DNA of 64,000 nucleotides, taken from Paramylibacter kogurei. GTDB taxonomy: Bacteria > Pseudomonadota > Alphaproteobacteria > Rhodobacterales > Rhodobacteraceae. The notes under the pieces were generated by a model. It was not told the DNA's origin and ran no database searches. It worked only from the letters and a program-made list of their open reading frames with translations. The position numbers and the translations under genes are program-made. Positions 1-8,740 of the stretch are shown here, one piece after another; positions within the stretch are counted from its first letter, which is position 1; every line of letters starts with the position of its first letter. Location of the stretch: the NCBI RefSeq assembly GCF_002742285.1, contig NZ_MDGM01000015.1, forward strand, positions 50,126 through 114,125. Reading direction: 5' to 3'.

Positions 1-693
1 CAACCCTTCGGACTGGCGCAGCTCTGCCCCAATTTCGCGGTAACGTTTTGCTTGGCGTGCTTGGCGTGCCAATGAATTCAACTGACTATCGAGCTGTTCA
101 ACAACATCGTCGACGCGCGCCAAATTGGTTTCTGCACCTTTTAATTTCAACTCCGCCTCGTGCCGACGCTGATAAAGACCAGAAATGCCCGCGGCCTCTT
201 CCAGAATACGGCGTCTGGATTTCGGCTTTGCGTTGATCAATTCCGAAATCATGCCTTGGCGCACCAACGCAGGCGAATGCGCACCTGTTGAAGCATCCGC
301 AAACAGCATTTGAATATCGCGAGCACGGGTTTCTTTACCGTTCGCCTTGTAGGCCGAACCAACATCACGTGTGATGCGACGGGTCACTTCCAGCACGTCT
401 TGATCGTTGAAATTCGCAGGGGCCAGACGATCGGCATTGTCCAATAACAACAGCACTTCGGCGTAATTGCGTGCAGGGCGTTTATCCGTGCCTGCAAAAA
501 TCACGTCTTCCATGCCACCGCCGCGCATCGCTTTGGCACGGTTTTCCCCCATGACCCAACGCAAGGCTTCCAACAGATTTGATTTACCACAGCCGTTTGG
601 CCCAACAACACCCGTCAGGCCATCCGCAATCACCAATTCCGTGGGGTCCACGAAACTTTTGAAGCCAGTTAATCGTAATTTGGTAAATCGCAA
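1..693 (-). CDS. smc: Chromosome segregation protein SMC, N-terminal part (runs off the left edge)
   Basis: The reverse strand encodes 231 in-frame residues of an SMC ATPase before the window ends. The N-terminal head is clear: a first strand [19 protein letters not shown], Walker [10 protein letters not shown] near residue 33, the conserved RWVMGE stretch after it, and the loop [13 protein letters not shown]. The sequence then passes into the start of the coiled coil. SMC with ScpAB compacts and segregates newly replicated DNA. The start is a TTG at 693; AGGGG lies about 9 bases upstream and no ATG fits the conserved N-terminus. The family is about 1150 residues long, so only about a fifth is present. 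Divergent from the cobalamin block. Family assignment is firm; the TTG start is inferred. Confidence 0.95.
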   Translation of the reverse strand, partial: MRFTKLRLTGFKSFVDPTELVIADGLTGVVGPNGCGKSNLLEALRWVMGENRAKAMRGGGMEDVIFAGTDKRPARNYAEVLLLLDNADRLAPANFNDQDVLEVTRRITRDVGSAYKANGKETRARDIQMLFADASTGAHSPALVRQGMISELINAKPKSRRRILEEAAGISGLYQRRHEAELKLKGAETNLARVDDVVEQLDSQLNSLARQARQAKRYREIGAELRQSEGL

Positions 694-914
694 CGCGGAT
701 TCGCCCCTGTTGATTCTTGTTCGAATTAAAATCCGTTCCCAAAGGGGTGTGAGTCAACCCAAAACCACCGTATATGGGGTTTTGAGGCAAGTTATCCACA
801 AGATATCGGTGTTTTTCGCAAAAAATGGCGTAAACGCGCCAATAAATCTGTCGCTAATTTTCACTGACTGTCGGAATCGACCTTGACCAAACCACCCCTA
901 ACAGCGCAAAGATA
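694..914. other. Intergenic region between smc and the cobalamin riboswitch
   Basis: This stretch of about 220 bases has no convincing coding sequence. It must hold the smc promoter (minus strand) and the promoter for the riboswitch transcript (plus strand). An open frame at 467-886 runs through it but mostly shadows smc. I could not pick out a confident -35/-10 pair. Confidence 0.4.
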
Positions 915-1128
915 GGGCTGCATGGTTCCCCATAAGGATGCGAAGCGTCCGGGGATGAAATGGGAATATGGTACGGGAATACCCATCAGGGGCCCAAATC
1001 CATGACCGCCCCCGCGACTGTATGCGGAGAGTGTTGTCAATCACGCCACTGGCCTCGGCTGGGAAGGCAAGACAGCATGATCGATCCGCAAGTCAGGAGA
1101 CCAGCCAAGCAACGATGCAGTCGCATCG
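915..1128 (+). promoter_or_regulatory. Cobalamin (AdoCbl) riboswitch
   Basis: The conserved core of a B12 riboswitch is visible in order: the GCGACTGTATGCGGAGAG block at about 1013-1031, a CACTG segment, GGGAAGGC at about 1061-1068, and the B12 box AAGTCAGGAGACCAGCC at 1090-1106. A 6-bp hairpin (CGATGC/GCATCG, 1113-1128) follows at the position of P13, whose loop normally kisses L5. The 5' boundary is approximate. Riboswitches of this class shut off cobalamin synthesis or cobalt/B12 uptake genes when the cofactor is abundant. The first gene controlled is a HupE-type membrane protein, then cobW. Confidence 0.95.
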
Positions 1129-1201
1129 GCCACAACAACGGACGGGGTGTTCCGTGATGGTTTCGTTTCGCAAAATGTGGAACAACATCGCAACCGAACT
1201 C

Positions 1202-1227
1202 CCCCAAAACACGAAAGATATTTGGGG
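1202..1227 (+). promoter_or_regulatory. SD-sequestering hairpin of the riboswitch expression platform
   Basis: CCCCAAA (1202-1208) is an exact reverse complement of TTTGGGG (1221-1227), with a 12-base loop. The right arm contains the GGGGA that serves as Shine-Dalgarno for the ATG at 1236. There is no T-run, so the platform probably acts on translation initiation rather than termination. Which state is induced by ligand is inferred, not seen. Confidence 0.6.
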
Positions 1228-1235
1228 ATTCCATT

Positions 1236-1883
1236 ATGAAAAAATTATTCGCGACACTTGGCGCAGTACTTGCAGCAGGTCCAGCATTGGCGCACCACCC
1301 ATTGAATGGTGCACCGATGGAAACATTTGCGCATGGCGTATTTTCAGGGATCGGTCACCCTGTGTTGGGTTTTGACCACCTGTTCTTTATCGCACTTGTC
1401 GGTATCGCAGCGATTTACACAGGGCGTGCAATGCTAGCGCCCGCGGGCTTTATCGGTGGTATGTTGATCGGCACAATCATGATGTCTGCGGGCATTGCAT
1501 TGCCAGCCGTTGAAACCATGATTGTAGGCAGCTTGCTTGTACTTGGTTATATTGTTGCATCTGGTCGCGCATTGGCGCTGACACCTGCATTGGCGCTATT
1601 TGCAATTGCTGGGTTGTTTCACGGCTCTGCATTTGGCGGTACGATCGCCGAACAAGAGGCGTCCATTGGTGGCGGTGTGATGATCGGTTACCTGCTGGGT
1701 CTTGGTGTTACGCAATACTTGATCGCATTGGGCGCTGGCTGGGTTGCCAAAAATCTTTGGAATGCCACCGAAGCGACAGCAATGCCTGCGCGTTTGGCTG
1801 GTGCCGTTGTTGGCGGCATGGGCGTGTTGCTGGCAATGGAACAAATCGAAGGGGCTGCGTTTGCCGCTCTTGGCTTGGGCTAA
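1236..1883 (+). CDS. hupE: HupE/UreJ-family membrane protein, probable cobalt transporter
   Basis: A 215-residue hydrophobic protein. It starts with a signal-like segment ending ALA, immediately followed by HHPLNG. It has about six further membrane segments and the HupE/UreJ hallmarks: the HPVLGFDHLFF motif near residue 41 and the LFHGSAFGG motif near residue 129, whose His and Asp side chains are thought to bind metal. Family members carry Ni or Co. Placement directly under a B12 riboswitch and before cobW/cobN argues for cobalt supply to corrin synthesis rather than nickel for hydrogenase or urease, none of which is present here. The ATG at 1236 has GGGGA as SD, buried in the hairpin just upstream. 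Cobalt specificity is inference from context. Confidence 0.85.
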   Translation: MKKLFATLGAVLAAGPALAHHPLNGAPMETFAHGVFSGIGHPVLGFDHLFFIALVGIAAIYTGRAMLAPAGFIGGMLIGTIMMSAGIALPAVETMIVGSLLVLGYIVASGRALALTPALALFAIAGLFHGSAFGGTIAEQEASIGGGVMIGYLLGLGVTQYLIALGAGWVAKNLWNATEATAMPARLAGAVVGGMGVLLAMEQIEGAAFAALGLG

Positions 1884-1907
1884 TCCCAGGCAATGATAAC
1901 GTTTTTG

Positions 1908-1928
1908 CGGTCGGGCCATGCTCGACCG
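1908..1928 (+). other. Weak hairpin between hupE and cobW
   Basis: CGGTCG (1908-1913) pairs with CGACCG (1923-1928) and is followed by a mixed T-rich stretch (TTTCCATTTTT). It could act as a partial terminator or processing site that lowers cobW relative to hupE. The stem is short and the evidence is structural only. Confidence 0.3.
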
Positions 1929-1951
1929 TTTCCATTTTTACAGGATAAAAC

Positions 1952-3025
1952 ATGGCTCAAAAAATACCAGCAACCGTTGTCACCGGTTTTCTTGGCGCGG
2001 GTAAAACTACGCTTATCCGTCACATGTTGCAAAATGCACAGGGCAAGCGCATCGCGTTGATCATCAATGAATTTGGTGATCTGGGCGTTGATGGCGATAT
2101 CCTGAAGGGATGTGGCGATGAAACATGTACCGAAGATGACATCATGGAGCTGTCCAATGGATGCATCTGTTGCACGGTTGCGGATGATTTCATTCCCACA
2201 ATGGAAAAGTTACTGGCACGCGAAAATAAACCCGATCATATCGTGATCGAAACATCTGGTTTGGCATTGCCACAACCATTAGTGCGCGCATTCAACTGGC
2301 CCGAAATTTCAACCAAGGTCACCGTTGATGGCGTTGTCACCGTGGTCGATGGTAAGGCCGTGACCGAAGGGCGTTTTGCACATAACGTGGCGGCGGTGGA
2401 TGCGCAGCGCAAATTGGACGAAAACCTTGATCACGAAACGCCGTTGTCCGAATTATTCGAAGATCAAATCGCCTGTGCCGATATGATTGTGGTGAACAAA
2501 TCTGATTTGTTGAATGACTCTGAAACAGCCGCACTTGTTTCAAATCTGAAGTCTGAATCTCGCAAAGGCGTACAAGTGGTTAAGGCTAGCATGGGGGCAC
2601 TTCCTGTTGATGTATTGCTGGGACAGGGTATCGGTGCCGAGGGTGATTTGGATGCCCGCCACGAAGTACATCACCACCATCATGATCACGACGACGACCA
2701 TCACGATGATGATCACCATCATCACCACGATCACGACCATGACGAATTCGAAAGCTTTGTTGTTGAGCTGGGAGAAATCGCTGATCCAACGGCATTTGCA
2801 CAACAGGTTGCCGACATAATCCGCACTCATGATATTTTGCGCCTAAAAGGTTTCGCCGCTGTTCAGGGCAAACCGATGCGTTTGACATTGCAAGCGGTTG
2901 GGCCGCGTGTGGATACGTATTTTGATCGCCCCTTTGGTGCGGATGAAACACGCAGCACACGATTGGTTGTGATTGGCCAAGCTGGATTGAAACAATCCGA
3001 AATCATTGCAGCGCTATCCGCATGA
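1952..3025 (+). CDS. cobW: CobW-type G3E GTPase metallochaperone
   Basis: A 357-residue G3E-family GTPase. Walker A GFLGAGKTT is at residues 11-19, the family metal-binding CxCC motif sits in NGCICCTVADD near residue 69, and the guanine-specificity NKSD is near residue 178. A CobW C-terminal domain follows residue 260. Between the domains is a striking stretch of about 30 residues almost entirely His and Asp (around 229-261), a probable metal-binding or storage loop. CobW proteins deliver Co(II) to the aerobic cobaltochelatase; CobN, the large chelatase subunit, is encoded two genes on. The start has AGGA about 9 bases upstream. The stop overlaps the next start (ATGA), implying translational coupling. 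Confidence 0.95.
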   Translation: MAQKIPATVVTGFLGAGKTTLIRHMLQNAQGKRIALIINEFGDLGVDGDILKGCGDETCTEDDIMELSNGCICCTVADDFIPTMEKLLARENKPDHIVIETSGLALPQPLVRAFNWPEISTKVTVDGVVTVVDGKAVTEGRFAHNVAAVDAQRKLDENLDHETPLSELFEDQIACADMIVVNKSDLLNDSETAALVSNLKSESRKGVQVVKASMGALPVDVLLGQGIGAEGDLDARHEVHHHHHDHDDDHHDDDHHHHHDHDHDEFESFVVELGEIADPTAFAQQVADIIRTHDILRLKGFAAVQGKPMRLTLQAVGPRVDTYFDRPFGADETRSTRLVVIGQAGLKQSEIIAALSA

Positions 3026-3486
3026 TATCAATTGAAACAGGGGATCCCCATCACCCACAGGCAACCGCATTGTTGCGCGCCAGCCATGCGTTGATGGAAT
3101 CCCTGTTTCCTGCGGAATCCAACCATTATCTTTCAATTGATGCGCTTTGCGTTCCTGACATTCGTTTTATGGTTGCCAAAAACAATGATCAAATTGTCGG
3201 TTGTGGCGCGATTGCGAACAAGGGAGATTACGGCGAAATAAAATCCATGTTCGTTTCAGAATCCGCACGTGGATTGGGCGTGGCCAAAATGTTGATGGAT
3301 GCCTTAGAAAAACAAGCGCAACAGCAGGGTCTTTCGATCATGCGGCTTGAAACGGGTAATCTGTTACACGCCGCACATCGTTTGTACGAATCTTGTGGTT
3401 ATACCTATATCGGGCCTTTTGGGGATTACCCCGATGATCCAAACAGCCTGTTTATGCAAAAGGTTTTATCAACGGATGATGCTTAG
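3022..3486 (+). CDS. GNAT-family N-acetyltransferase in the cobalamin block
   Basis: A 154-residue protein with a single GNAT domain. The acetyl-CoA-binding signature SESARGLGVAKMLMDALE spans roughly residues 80-97, and the C-terminal part has the usual LETG and ARLYESCGY-like motif (HRLYESCGYTYIGPF). This resembles the ElaA/PhnO-like small acetyltransferases that act on amines or amino acids. The start overlaps the cobW stop by four bases, so it is co-translated with a cobalt chaperone. The substrate cannot be read from the sequence. No known step of cobalamin synthesis needs such an enzyme, so it may be a passenger. Confidence 0.85.
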   Translation: MISIETGDPHHPQATALLRASHALMESLFPAESNHYLSIDALCVPDIRFMVAKNNDQIVGCGAIANKGDYGEIKSMFVSESARGLGVAKMLMDALEKQAQQQGLSIMRLETGNLLHAAHRLYESCGYTYIGPFGDYPDDPNSLFMQKVLSTDDA

Positions 3487-3490
3487 ATCT

Positions 3491-3694
3491 CTATGCAAAT
3501 CCTTTTTGGAATTCTTGCGCATGGCGAGGTTTCCACAAATTGCCCGCTCGTTTGGTTTCGGGCAATGGACGCCCACGCGGGAGCGCAATGAAATGTTTGG
3601 TTTTACCGCCACGCGGTCCAACCTCTTGGAAAATGATTGCGCTGCTTGGGCAAATTTCACCTGGCTGCATCGCGTTGCTAATATCAATTGGCAT
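3491..3694 (-). CDS. Small 67-residue protein, tentatively YjzC-like, on the opposite strand
   Basis: A 67-codon frame lies on the minus strand in the gap between the GNAT gene and cobN; it ends 4 bases from the GNAT stop. GAGA lies 6 bases before the ATG. The pattern PGE-CP near residue 11, EVG-RGG in the middle, then GRPLPET and a conserved-looking W-K near the end resembles the short YjzC-type family as I remember it (PG..AP..G.Y.E.G....GD.FP....W). That likeness is from memory and unproven. Another frame of similar length (3469-3687) overlaps it and looks random. It could simply be noncoding, but it fills an otherwise empty 287-base gap. Confidence 0.5.
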   Translation of the reverse strand: MPIDISNAMQPGEICPSSAIIFQEVGPRGGKTKHFIALPRGRPLPETKRAGNLWKPRHAQEFQKGFA

Positions 3695-3773
3695 TTTTTG
3701 TCTCTTACTGTCGTTGGTATCAGAATAAATTCTGCACCCCCAGATTTAACACAAACTTAACAGGTAAAATTTA

Positions 3774-6700
3774 ATGCATTTATTAGCCGCAACCGCTGGC
3801 AGCATTGATGATGGTTCAGAACCATTTGACCTTGGGCAAACCCCTGGCGATATCGTGTTTATTTCTGCGGCCGATACGGAATTGGCGGCACTATCCGAAG
3901 CGCGTGCGCAAATGGACACTGCACCTGAAATGCGATTGGCCAGCTTGATGCATTTGCAACATCCGATGTCAGTTGATTTACACATCGATGATTGCGCGTC
4001 AAAATCTAAATTGGTGATCGCGCGGTGCTTGGGTGGGCGCGGATATTGGAAATACGGTCTGGAACAATATGCAGCACGTTTAGGTGCGGCTGGTATTGCT
4101 TTTGCAGCTCTTCCGGGCGACGATAAACCAGATGACGAGCTTTGGGAATTATCCACGGTTTCGCGCGATGATTGGAATGCGCTTTGGGCGTATATGGTTG
4201 AGGGCGGGCCGGAGAATGCGGCCAATTTTATCAACTATGCTCAATCGATGTTGGATGGCTCTGAAAAACCAGCGACGGCCAGCCCATTGCTACGCGCGGG
4301 GGTTTATTGGCCGGGTGCGGGAATATCGGATATCGCCACCGCTCGGGATGCATGGGATAAAAATTCCCCAGTTGTACCGATCATATTTTATCGCGCATTG
4401 GTACAGGGCGCAGGGCTTCACCCGATAAATCGCATGGTGAAATCATTGCTGCGCCGTGGATTGAACCCGTTGCCGATTTTTGTGGCATCCCTAAAAGATC
4501 CCGTATCGGTTGCGACACTCGAACATTTGTTCGAAGCGGCGAAACCTTCGGTCATTATCAACTGCACAAGCTTTGCGGTTGGATCACCACACCAAGGCGA
4601 TGAAAGCGCACAAAATCCGTTAACGATGTCCGCTGCAAATAATGCACCAATCTTTCAGGCTGTATTATCCGCAAGTGCGGAAGTGGCATGGGAAGAAAAC
4701 CTTAATGGATTATCCGCTCGTGATATCGCCATGAACGTCGCCTTGCCAGAGGTTGACGGGCGCATCCTATCACGTGCGATATCGTTCAAAGGCGAAGCAT
4801 TTTTTGATCAAGCAACACAATGTCCCATTGCCAGTTATCGCGCACGCGGTGATCGCGTGGAATTTGTCGCCGATCTGGCCGCACGTTGGGCACGCCTGCG
4901 CAACACGCCAACGGTGGATAAAAAGGTCGCGCTGGTCTTGGCGAATTACCCAAACAAAGATGGGCGTTTGGCAAATGGTGTTGGGCTGGATACACCCGCC
5001 GCAACCGTACATGTTTTGGATGCGTTGGCAGCGGATGGTATTAACGTCACCGACTTACCCGCCGACAGCGCCAATTTGATGGAACAGATCACATCAGGGC
5101 CAACAAACTGGCTGACAGATCGCGCGAACCGAACGGGTGGACAGCGATTATCATTGGCGGATTACGAAACCGCTTTTGCCACGCTGCCATTGGCATTGCG
5201 GGATCAAATCAATGATCGTTGGGGCGCACCCGCCGATGATCCATTTGTTGGCGATGATGGTTTTGCACTGTCAATCTTGCAGTTTGGCAATGCCGTTGTC
5301 GGAATCCAGCCTGCGCGTGGATATAACATCGACCCCAAGGATACCTATCACGCGCCCGACTTGGTACCGCCACATAACTATCTTGCGTTCTATTTCTGGC
5401 TACGGAACCAATTTCAAACCGATGCAATTGTCCATATGGGCAAACACGGCAATTTGGAATGGTTGCCTGGCAAGGCCGTGGCGTTATCCGATGAATGTTG
5501 GCCAGAGGCGATATTGGGACCAATCCCGCATCTCTATCCATTTATCGTGAATGATCCGGGCGAAGGAACACAGGCCAAGCGGCGCACAAGTGCGGTGATA
5601 ATTGATCACCTGACCCCAGCCCTGACGCGTGCGGAAACATACGGACCGCTGCGTGATTTGGAAGCATTAGTCGATGAATATTACGAAGCGGCGGGTGTTG
5701 ACCCACGCCGTATTGACCATATTCGCAAAGAGATACTATCCCTGACATCGAGCACCGGCATAGGTGACGATGTTGGAATGCACGGCGATGATGAAGAAAC
5801 CGATCTGGCAAAGCTGGATGAATATCTGTGTGATCTAAAAGAGGCTCAAATCAGGGACGGATTGCATATTTTTGGTCAATCGCCAAAGGGGCGGTTGGAA
5901 CGAGATTTGGTACAGGCATTGTTGCGCATCCCACGCGGTGATGGCATTGGCGCGGACGCCAGTTTGCAACGCGCATTGGCGGCGGATTTGGGCTTGGATT
6001 TCGATCCACTGGATTGCGAAATGTCCAAACCGTGGACAGGTTTGCGCCCCGATGTTTTAGCAAACATCAGCGATGATGCATGGCGATCACATGGTGATAC
6101 CGTAGAGCGATTGGAACTGCTAGCGTCTGCATTGTTGGATGGTCAGCAACCCGGCGACTGGACACAAACCAATGCTGTTTTGGAATTGGCAAAAAAATCG
6201 GTTTTTCCAATCGTGCAATCATGTGGACCAAATGAATTGGACGGGTTATTAACCGGTATTCGCGGTGAATTTGTTCCCCCCGCCCCATCGGGCGCGCCGA
6301 CGCGCGGACGTTTGGACGTATTACCAACTGGGCGTAACTTTTTCAGCGTGGATAGCCGTGCCGTGCCAACGCCCACCGCGTGGAAATTGGGCTGGAAATC
6401 TGCGAACCTATTGATCGAACGCCATTTGCAAGATCAGGGTGATTGGCCACGTGCGATGTTGCTTACCGCTTGGGGCACTGCAAATATGCGCACCGGTGGT
6501 GATGACATTGCACAGGCACTTGCGTTGATGGGTGTGAAACCAAAATGGGACAGCGCGAACCGCCGTGTGACGGGTTTTGAAATTATCCCGATCACCGCGC
6601 TCGGCCGCCCTCGTGTTGATGTTACATTGCGCGTATCTGGATTTTTCCGCGATGCATTTCCCCAACAAATGGCGCTGGTCGATTCCGCTGCACGCGCTGT

Positions 6701-7466
6701 GATGGAATTGGATGAACCCGTTGATATGAACCCCGCCGCTGCGCGGTTAAAATCCGAACAAACACCAGAAGCGGCGTTTCGCGTGTTTGGATCAAAACCA
6801 GGCGCATATGGCGCTGGGTTACAGGCAATGATTGATGAACGCCTTTGGAGCGATAAGGGTGATTTGGCCGATGCCTATTTGGAATGGGGCGGTTATGCAT
6901 ATGGCGCCAAGGGTGACGGTGTTCGCGCACGTGGTGCGTTGGAAAATAGACTGTCACAGGTTGATGCGGTTGTGCAAAACCAAGACAACCGCGAACATGA
7001 TATTTTGGACAGCGATGATTATTATCAATTTGAAGGTGGCGCCGCAGCGGCGGTATCCACGCTGCAAGGCGTCGATCGCCCAATTTACCACAACGACCAT
7101 TCACGCCCCGAACGCCCCGTCATTCGCACGCTAGACGATGAAATCGGGCGTGTGGTGCGCAGCCGCGTTGTAAACCCTAAATGGATCGATGGTGTGAAAC
7201 GCCACGGATACAAAGGCGCATTTGAAATGGCGGCTACCCTTGATTATTTATTCGCCTTTGCCGCCACAACAGGTGCGGTGAAAAACCATCATTTTGACTT
7301 GGTTGAATCTGCATTCATCGCTGATGATGACACCCGTGAATTTATCCGTGATGCCAACCCTGCTGCCCTGCGCGAAATGGCAGAGCGTTTGCAAGAAGCG
7401 ATTGATCGTGGGCTTTGGATCCCCAAATCCAACAGCGCACGCGCACGGATAGAGGAGTTGTTATGA
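3774..7466 (+). CDS. cobN: Cobaltochelatase subunit CobN
   Basis: A 1230-residue protein of the CobN/magnesium-chelatase H family, near the usual length (about 1250-1280). The N-terminus (MHLLAATAGSIDDGSEPFDL) is characteristic. The core holds MGKHGNLEWLPGKAVALSDE near residue 551 and the IVNDPGEGTQAKRR block after it. CobN binds hydrogenobyrinate a,c-diamide and, with CobS and CobT, inserts cobalt at the expense of ATP in the aerobic pathway. CobS and CobT are not in this window. The start has ACAGG 8 bases upstream. The stop overlaps the next gene (ATGA). No frameshift is seen. Confidence 0.97.
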   Translation: MHLLAATAGSIDDGSEPFDLGQTPGDIVFISAADTELAALSEARAQMDTAPEMRLASLMHLQHPMSVDLHIDDCASKSKLVIARCLGGRGYWKYGLEQYAARLGAAGIAFAALPGDDKPDDELWELSTVSRDDWNALWAYMVEGGPENAANFINYAQSMLDGSEKPATASPLLRAGVYWPGAGISDIATARDAWDKNSPVVPIIFYRALVQGAGLHPINRMVKSLLRRGLNPLPIFVASLKDPVSVATLEHLFEAAKPSVIINCTSFAVGSPHQGDESAQNPLTMSAANNAPIFQAVLSASAEVAWEENLNGLSARDIAMNVALPEVDGRILSRAISFKGEAFFDQATQCPIASYRARGDRVEFVADLAARWARLRNTPTVDKKVALVLANYPNKDGRLANGVGLDTPAATVHVLDALAADGINVTDLPADSANLMEQITSGPTNWLTDRANRTGGQRLSLADYETAFATLPLALRDQINDRWGAPADDPFVGDDGFALSILQFGNAVVGIQPARGYNIDPKDTYHAPDLVPPHNYLAFYFWLRNQFQTDAIVHMGKHGNLEWLPGKAVALSDECWPEAILGPIPHLYPFIVNDPGEGTQAKRRTSAVIIDHLTPALTRAETYGPLRDLEALVDEYYEAAGVDPRRIDHIRKEILSLTSSTGIGDDVGMHGDDEETDLAKLDEYLCDLKEAQIRDGLHIFGQSPKGRLERDLVQALLRIPRGDGIGADASLQRALAADLGLDFDPLDCEMSKPWTGLRPDVLANISDDAWRSHGDTVERLELLASALLDGQQPGDWTQTNAVLELAKKSVFPIVQSCGPNELDGLLTGIRGEFVPPAPSGAPTRGRLDVLPTGRNFFSVDSRAVPTPTAWKLGWKSANLLIERHLQDQGDWPRAMLLTAWGTANMRTGGDDIAQALALMGVKPKWDSANRRVTGFEIIPITALGRPRVDVTLRVSGFFRDAFPQQMALVDSAARAVMELDEPVDMNPAAARLKSEQTPEAAFRVFGSKPGAYGAGLQAMIDERLWSDKGDLADAYLEWGGYAYGAKGDGVRARGALENRLSQVDAVVQNQDNREHDILDSDDYYQFEGGAAAAVSTLQGVDRPIYHNDHSRPERPVIRTLDDEIGRVVRSRVVNPKWIDGVKRHGYKGAFEMAATLDYLFAFAATTGAVKNHHFDLVESAFIADDDTREFIRDANPAALREMAERLQEAIDRGLWIPKSNSARARIEELL

Positions 7467-7855
7467 TGAAAGGTCATTGTTTTTGCGGTCAAACGCGTTG
7501 GGAGTACAGCGGTGATGAAACTTGGTCATGCTATTGCCATTGTGATGATTGCCGCCGAACATGTGGCGCACCCGTCACCGCATTTATCGGTGTTCCGATT
7601 GATCGCTTTCGATGGACGGGAAAATCGCCCAAACGATACCAATCGTCATTTGGTGTGCTTCGTCATTTCTGTGAAACTTGCGGATCACCGATGGCATTTG
7701 ATGCTGAACATTACCCTGGTGAAATACATCTATATGCTGCCTCACTTGAAAATCCTGCTGATTTCAAACCCTTGTTTCACGTTCACTATGATTCAAAATT
7801 ACCGTGGTTGCATCTGACGGATGATCTGCCAAAATACCCCCACTCCAAAACCTAA
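7463..7855 (+). CDS. GFA-family (Mss4-like fold) zinc protein
   Basis: 130 residues with the full glutathione-dependent formaldehyde-activating (GFA) signature: GHCFCGQTRW at the N-terminus, CHCDDCRR near residue 26 and CETCGSP near residue 69. These supply the cysteines for structural and catalytic zinc. Despite the name, most family members have no proven substrate. The chosen ATG overlaps the cobN stop and has GAGGAG about 6 bases upstream; an upstream in-frame start at 7415 would sit inside cobN and lacks an SD. It is co-translated with cobN and ends 10 bases before cobO. A role in cobalamin metabolism is not established. A second GFA gene lies at 39932. Confidence 0.85.
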   Translation: MMKGHCFCGQTRWEYSGDETWSCYCHCDDCRRTCGAPVTAFIGVPIDRFRWTGKSPKRYQSSFGVLRHFCETCGSPMAFDAEHYPGEIHLYAASLENPADFKPLFHVHYDSKLPWLHLTDDLPKYPHSKT

Positions 7856-7865
7856 AGGATTAGCG

Positions 7866-8474
7866 ATGTCAGAGGATACCGAACGCCACGCGATGAAAAT
7901 GGCCAAGAAGAAAGCCGCACGCGATAAAATCATGGCGACCAAAACCGATAAAAAGGGTTTGATCATTGTGCACACGGGCAAGGGCAAGGGGAAATCAACC
8001 GCTGCCTTTGGGATGATTTTTCGCCATATCGCACATGGTATGCAATCCGCCGTGGTGCAATTTATCAAGGGTGGCATGTCCACGGGTGAGCGCGATATGA
8101 TCTTGGATCGTTTTGGCGATATTTGTTCATTCCACACAATGGGCGAAGGGTTCACTTGGGAAACCCAAGATAAAACGCGCGACACCGAAATGGCACAGGC
8201 TGCGTGGGAAAAAGCCAAGGAATTGATCCGCGACCCCGCAAATTCCATGGTCTTGCTGGACGAAATTAACATCGCCATTCGTTATGATTATGTCGATATC
8301 AACGAAGTGGTTGAATTCTTGGTCGAAGAAAAACCAGAGATGACCCATGTTGTTTTGACGGGGCGTAATGCCAAGGATGAATTGATTGAAATCGCCGATT
8401 TGGTCACCGAAATGGAATTGATCAAACATCCGTTTCGATCGGGCGTGAAAGCACAAATTGGGGTTGAATATTGA
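7866..8474 (+). CDS. cobO: Cob(I)yrinic acid a,c-diamide adenosyltransferase (CobO/BtuR type)
   Basis: 202 residues with the P-loop HTGKGKGKSTAAFG near residue 37, the family motif FIKGGMSTGERD, and the conserved LLDEINIAIRYDYVD segment. It transfers the 5'-deoxyadenosyl group of ATP to cobalt of corrinoids, making the adenosyl form. I chose the ATG at 7866 (AAAGGA 7 bases upstream), giving MSEDTERHAMKMAKKKAARDK, which matches the usual family N-terminus. The longer frame from 7821 would overlap the GFA gene. The stop overlaps the next start (TTGA). Confidence 0.96.
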   Translation: MSEDTERHAMKMAKKKAARDKIMATKTDKKGLIIVHTGKGKGKSTAAFGMIFRHIAHGMQSAVVQFIKGGMSTGERDMILDRFGDICSFHTMGEGFTWETQDKTRDTEMAQAAWEKAKELIRDPANSMVLLDEINIAIRYDYVDINEVVEFLVEEKPEMTHVVLTGRNAKDELIEIADLVTEMELIKHPFRSGVKAQIGVEY

Positions 8475-8737
8475 GCGAAGAATCCGAAAAATCAGAGCTA
8501 TCACTCCTATTGGAAGAGGTACAAAAACTGAACCGTCACCACTATGTGCGCGCGCATGACAGTTGGTGGGGATTGATTTCGTATCAGGTTGTACGTGGAT
8601 TGGCCTTTGGTTTGGGTTCCGTTGTTGGTGCAACTGTGCTGGTCTCTGTGATGGTTTACTTGCTGGGCCAACTTGATTTCATCCCAATTCTTGGAAATTG
8701 GGCGTCGCAAATTTTGGACATCATACAACAAAGGTAA
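8471..8737 (+). CDS. Small membrane protein (DUF5665-like) coupled to cobO
   Basis: 88 residues starting at a TTG that overlaps the cobO stop. A charged N-terminal helix (EESEKSELSLLLEEVQKLNRHH) precedes HDSWWGLISYQVVRGLAFGLGSVVGATV and a second hydrophobic stretch. This is the layout of small proteins with one or two membrane segments annotated as DUF5665 in alphaproteobacteria. The function is unknown. Four-base coupling to cobO, and its position as the last short gene before an FMN reductase, suggest co-expression with late cobalamin steps. Confidence 0.8.
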   Translation: MSEESEKSELSLLLEEVQKLNRHHYVRAHDSWWGLISYQVVRGLAFGLGSVVGATVLVSVMVYLLGQLDFIPILGNWASQILDIIQQR

Positions 8738-8740
8738 AAT

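Noticed and set aside
2670..2745. Short tandem-like DNA repeat (CAT/CAC/GAT) that could be taken for a repeat array
   Set aside because: It is in frame with cobW and encodes its His/Asp linker; there are no spacer-repeat units of CRISPR type. No CRISPR array was found in the window.
6622..7104. 160-codon minus-strand frame inside cobN, and similar long antisense frames (for example 8127-8633 in cobO, 38302-39075 in DMGDH copy 2)
   Set aside because: Each lies wholly on top of a gene with clear conserved motifs, and the translations show no family features.
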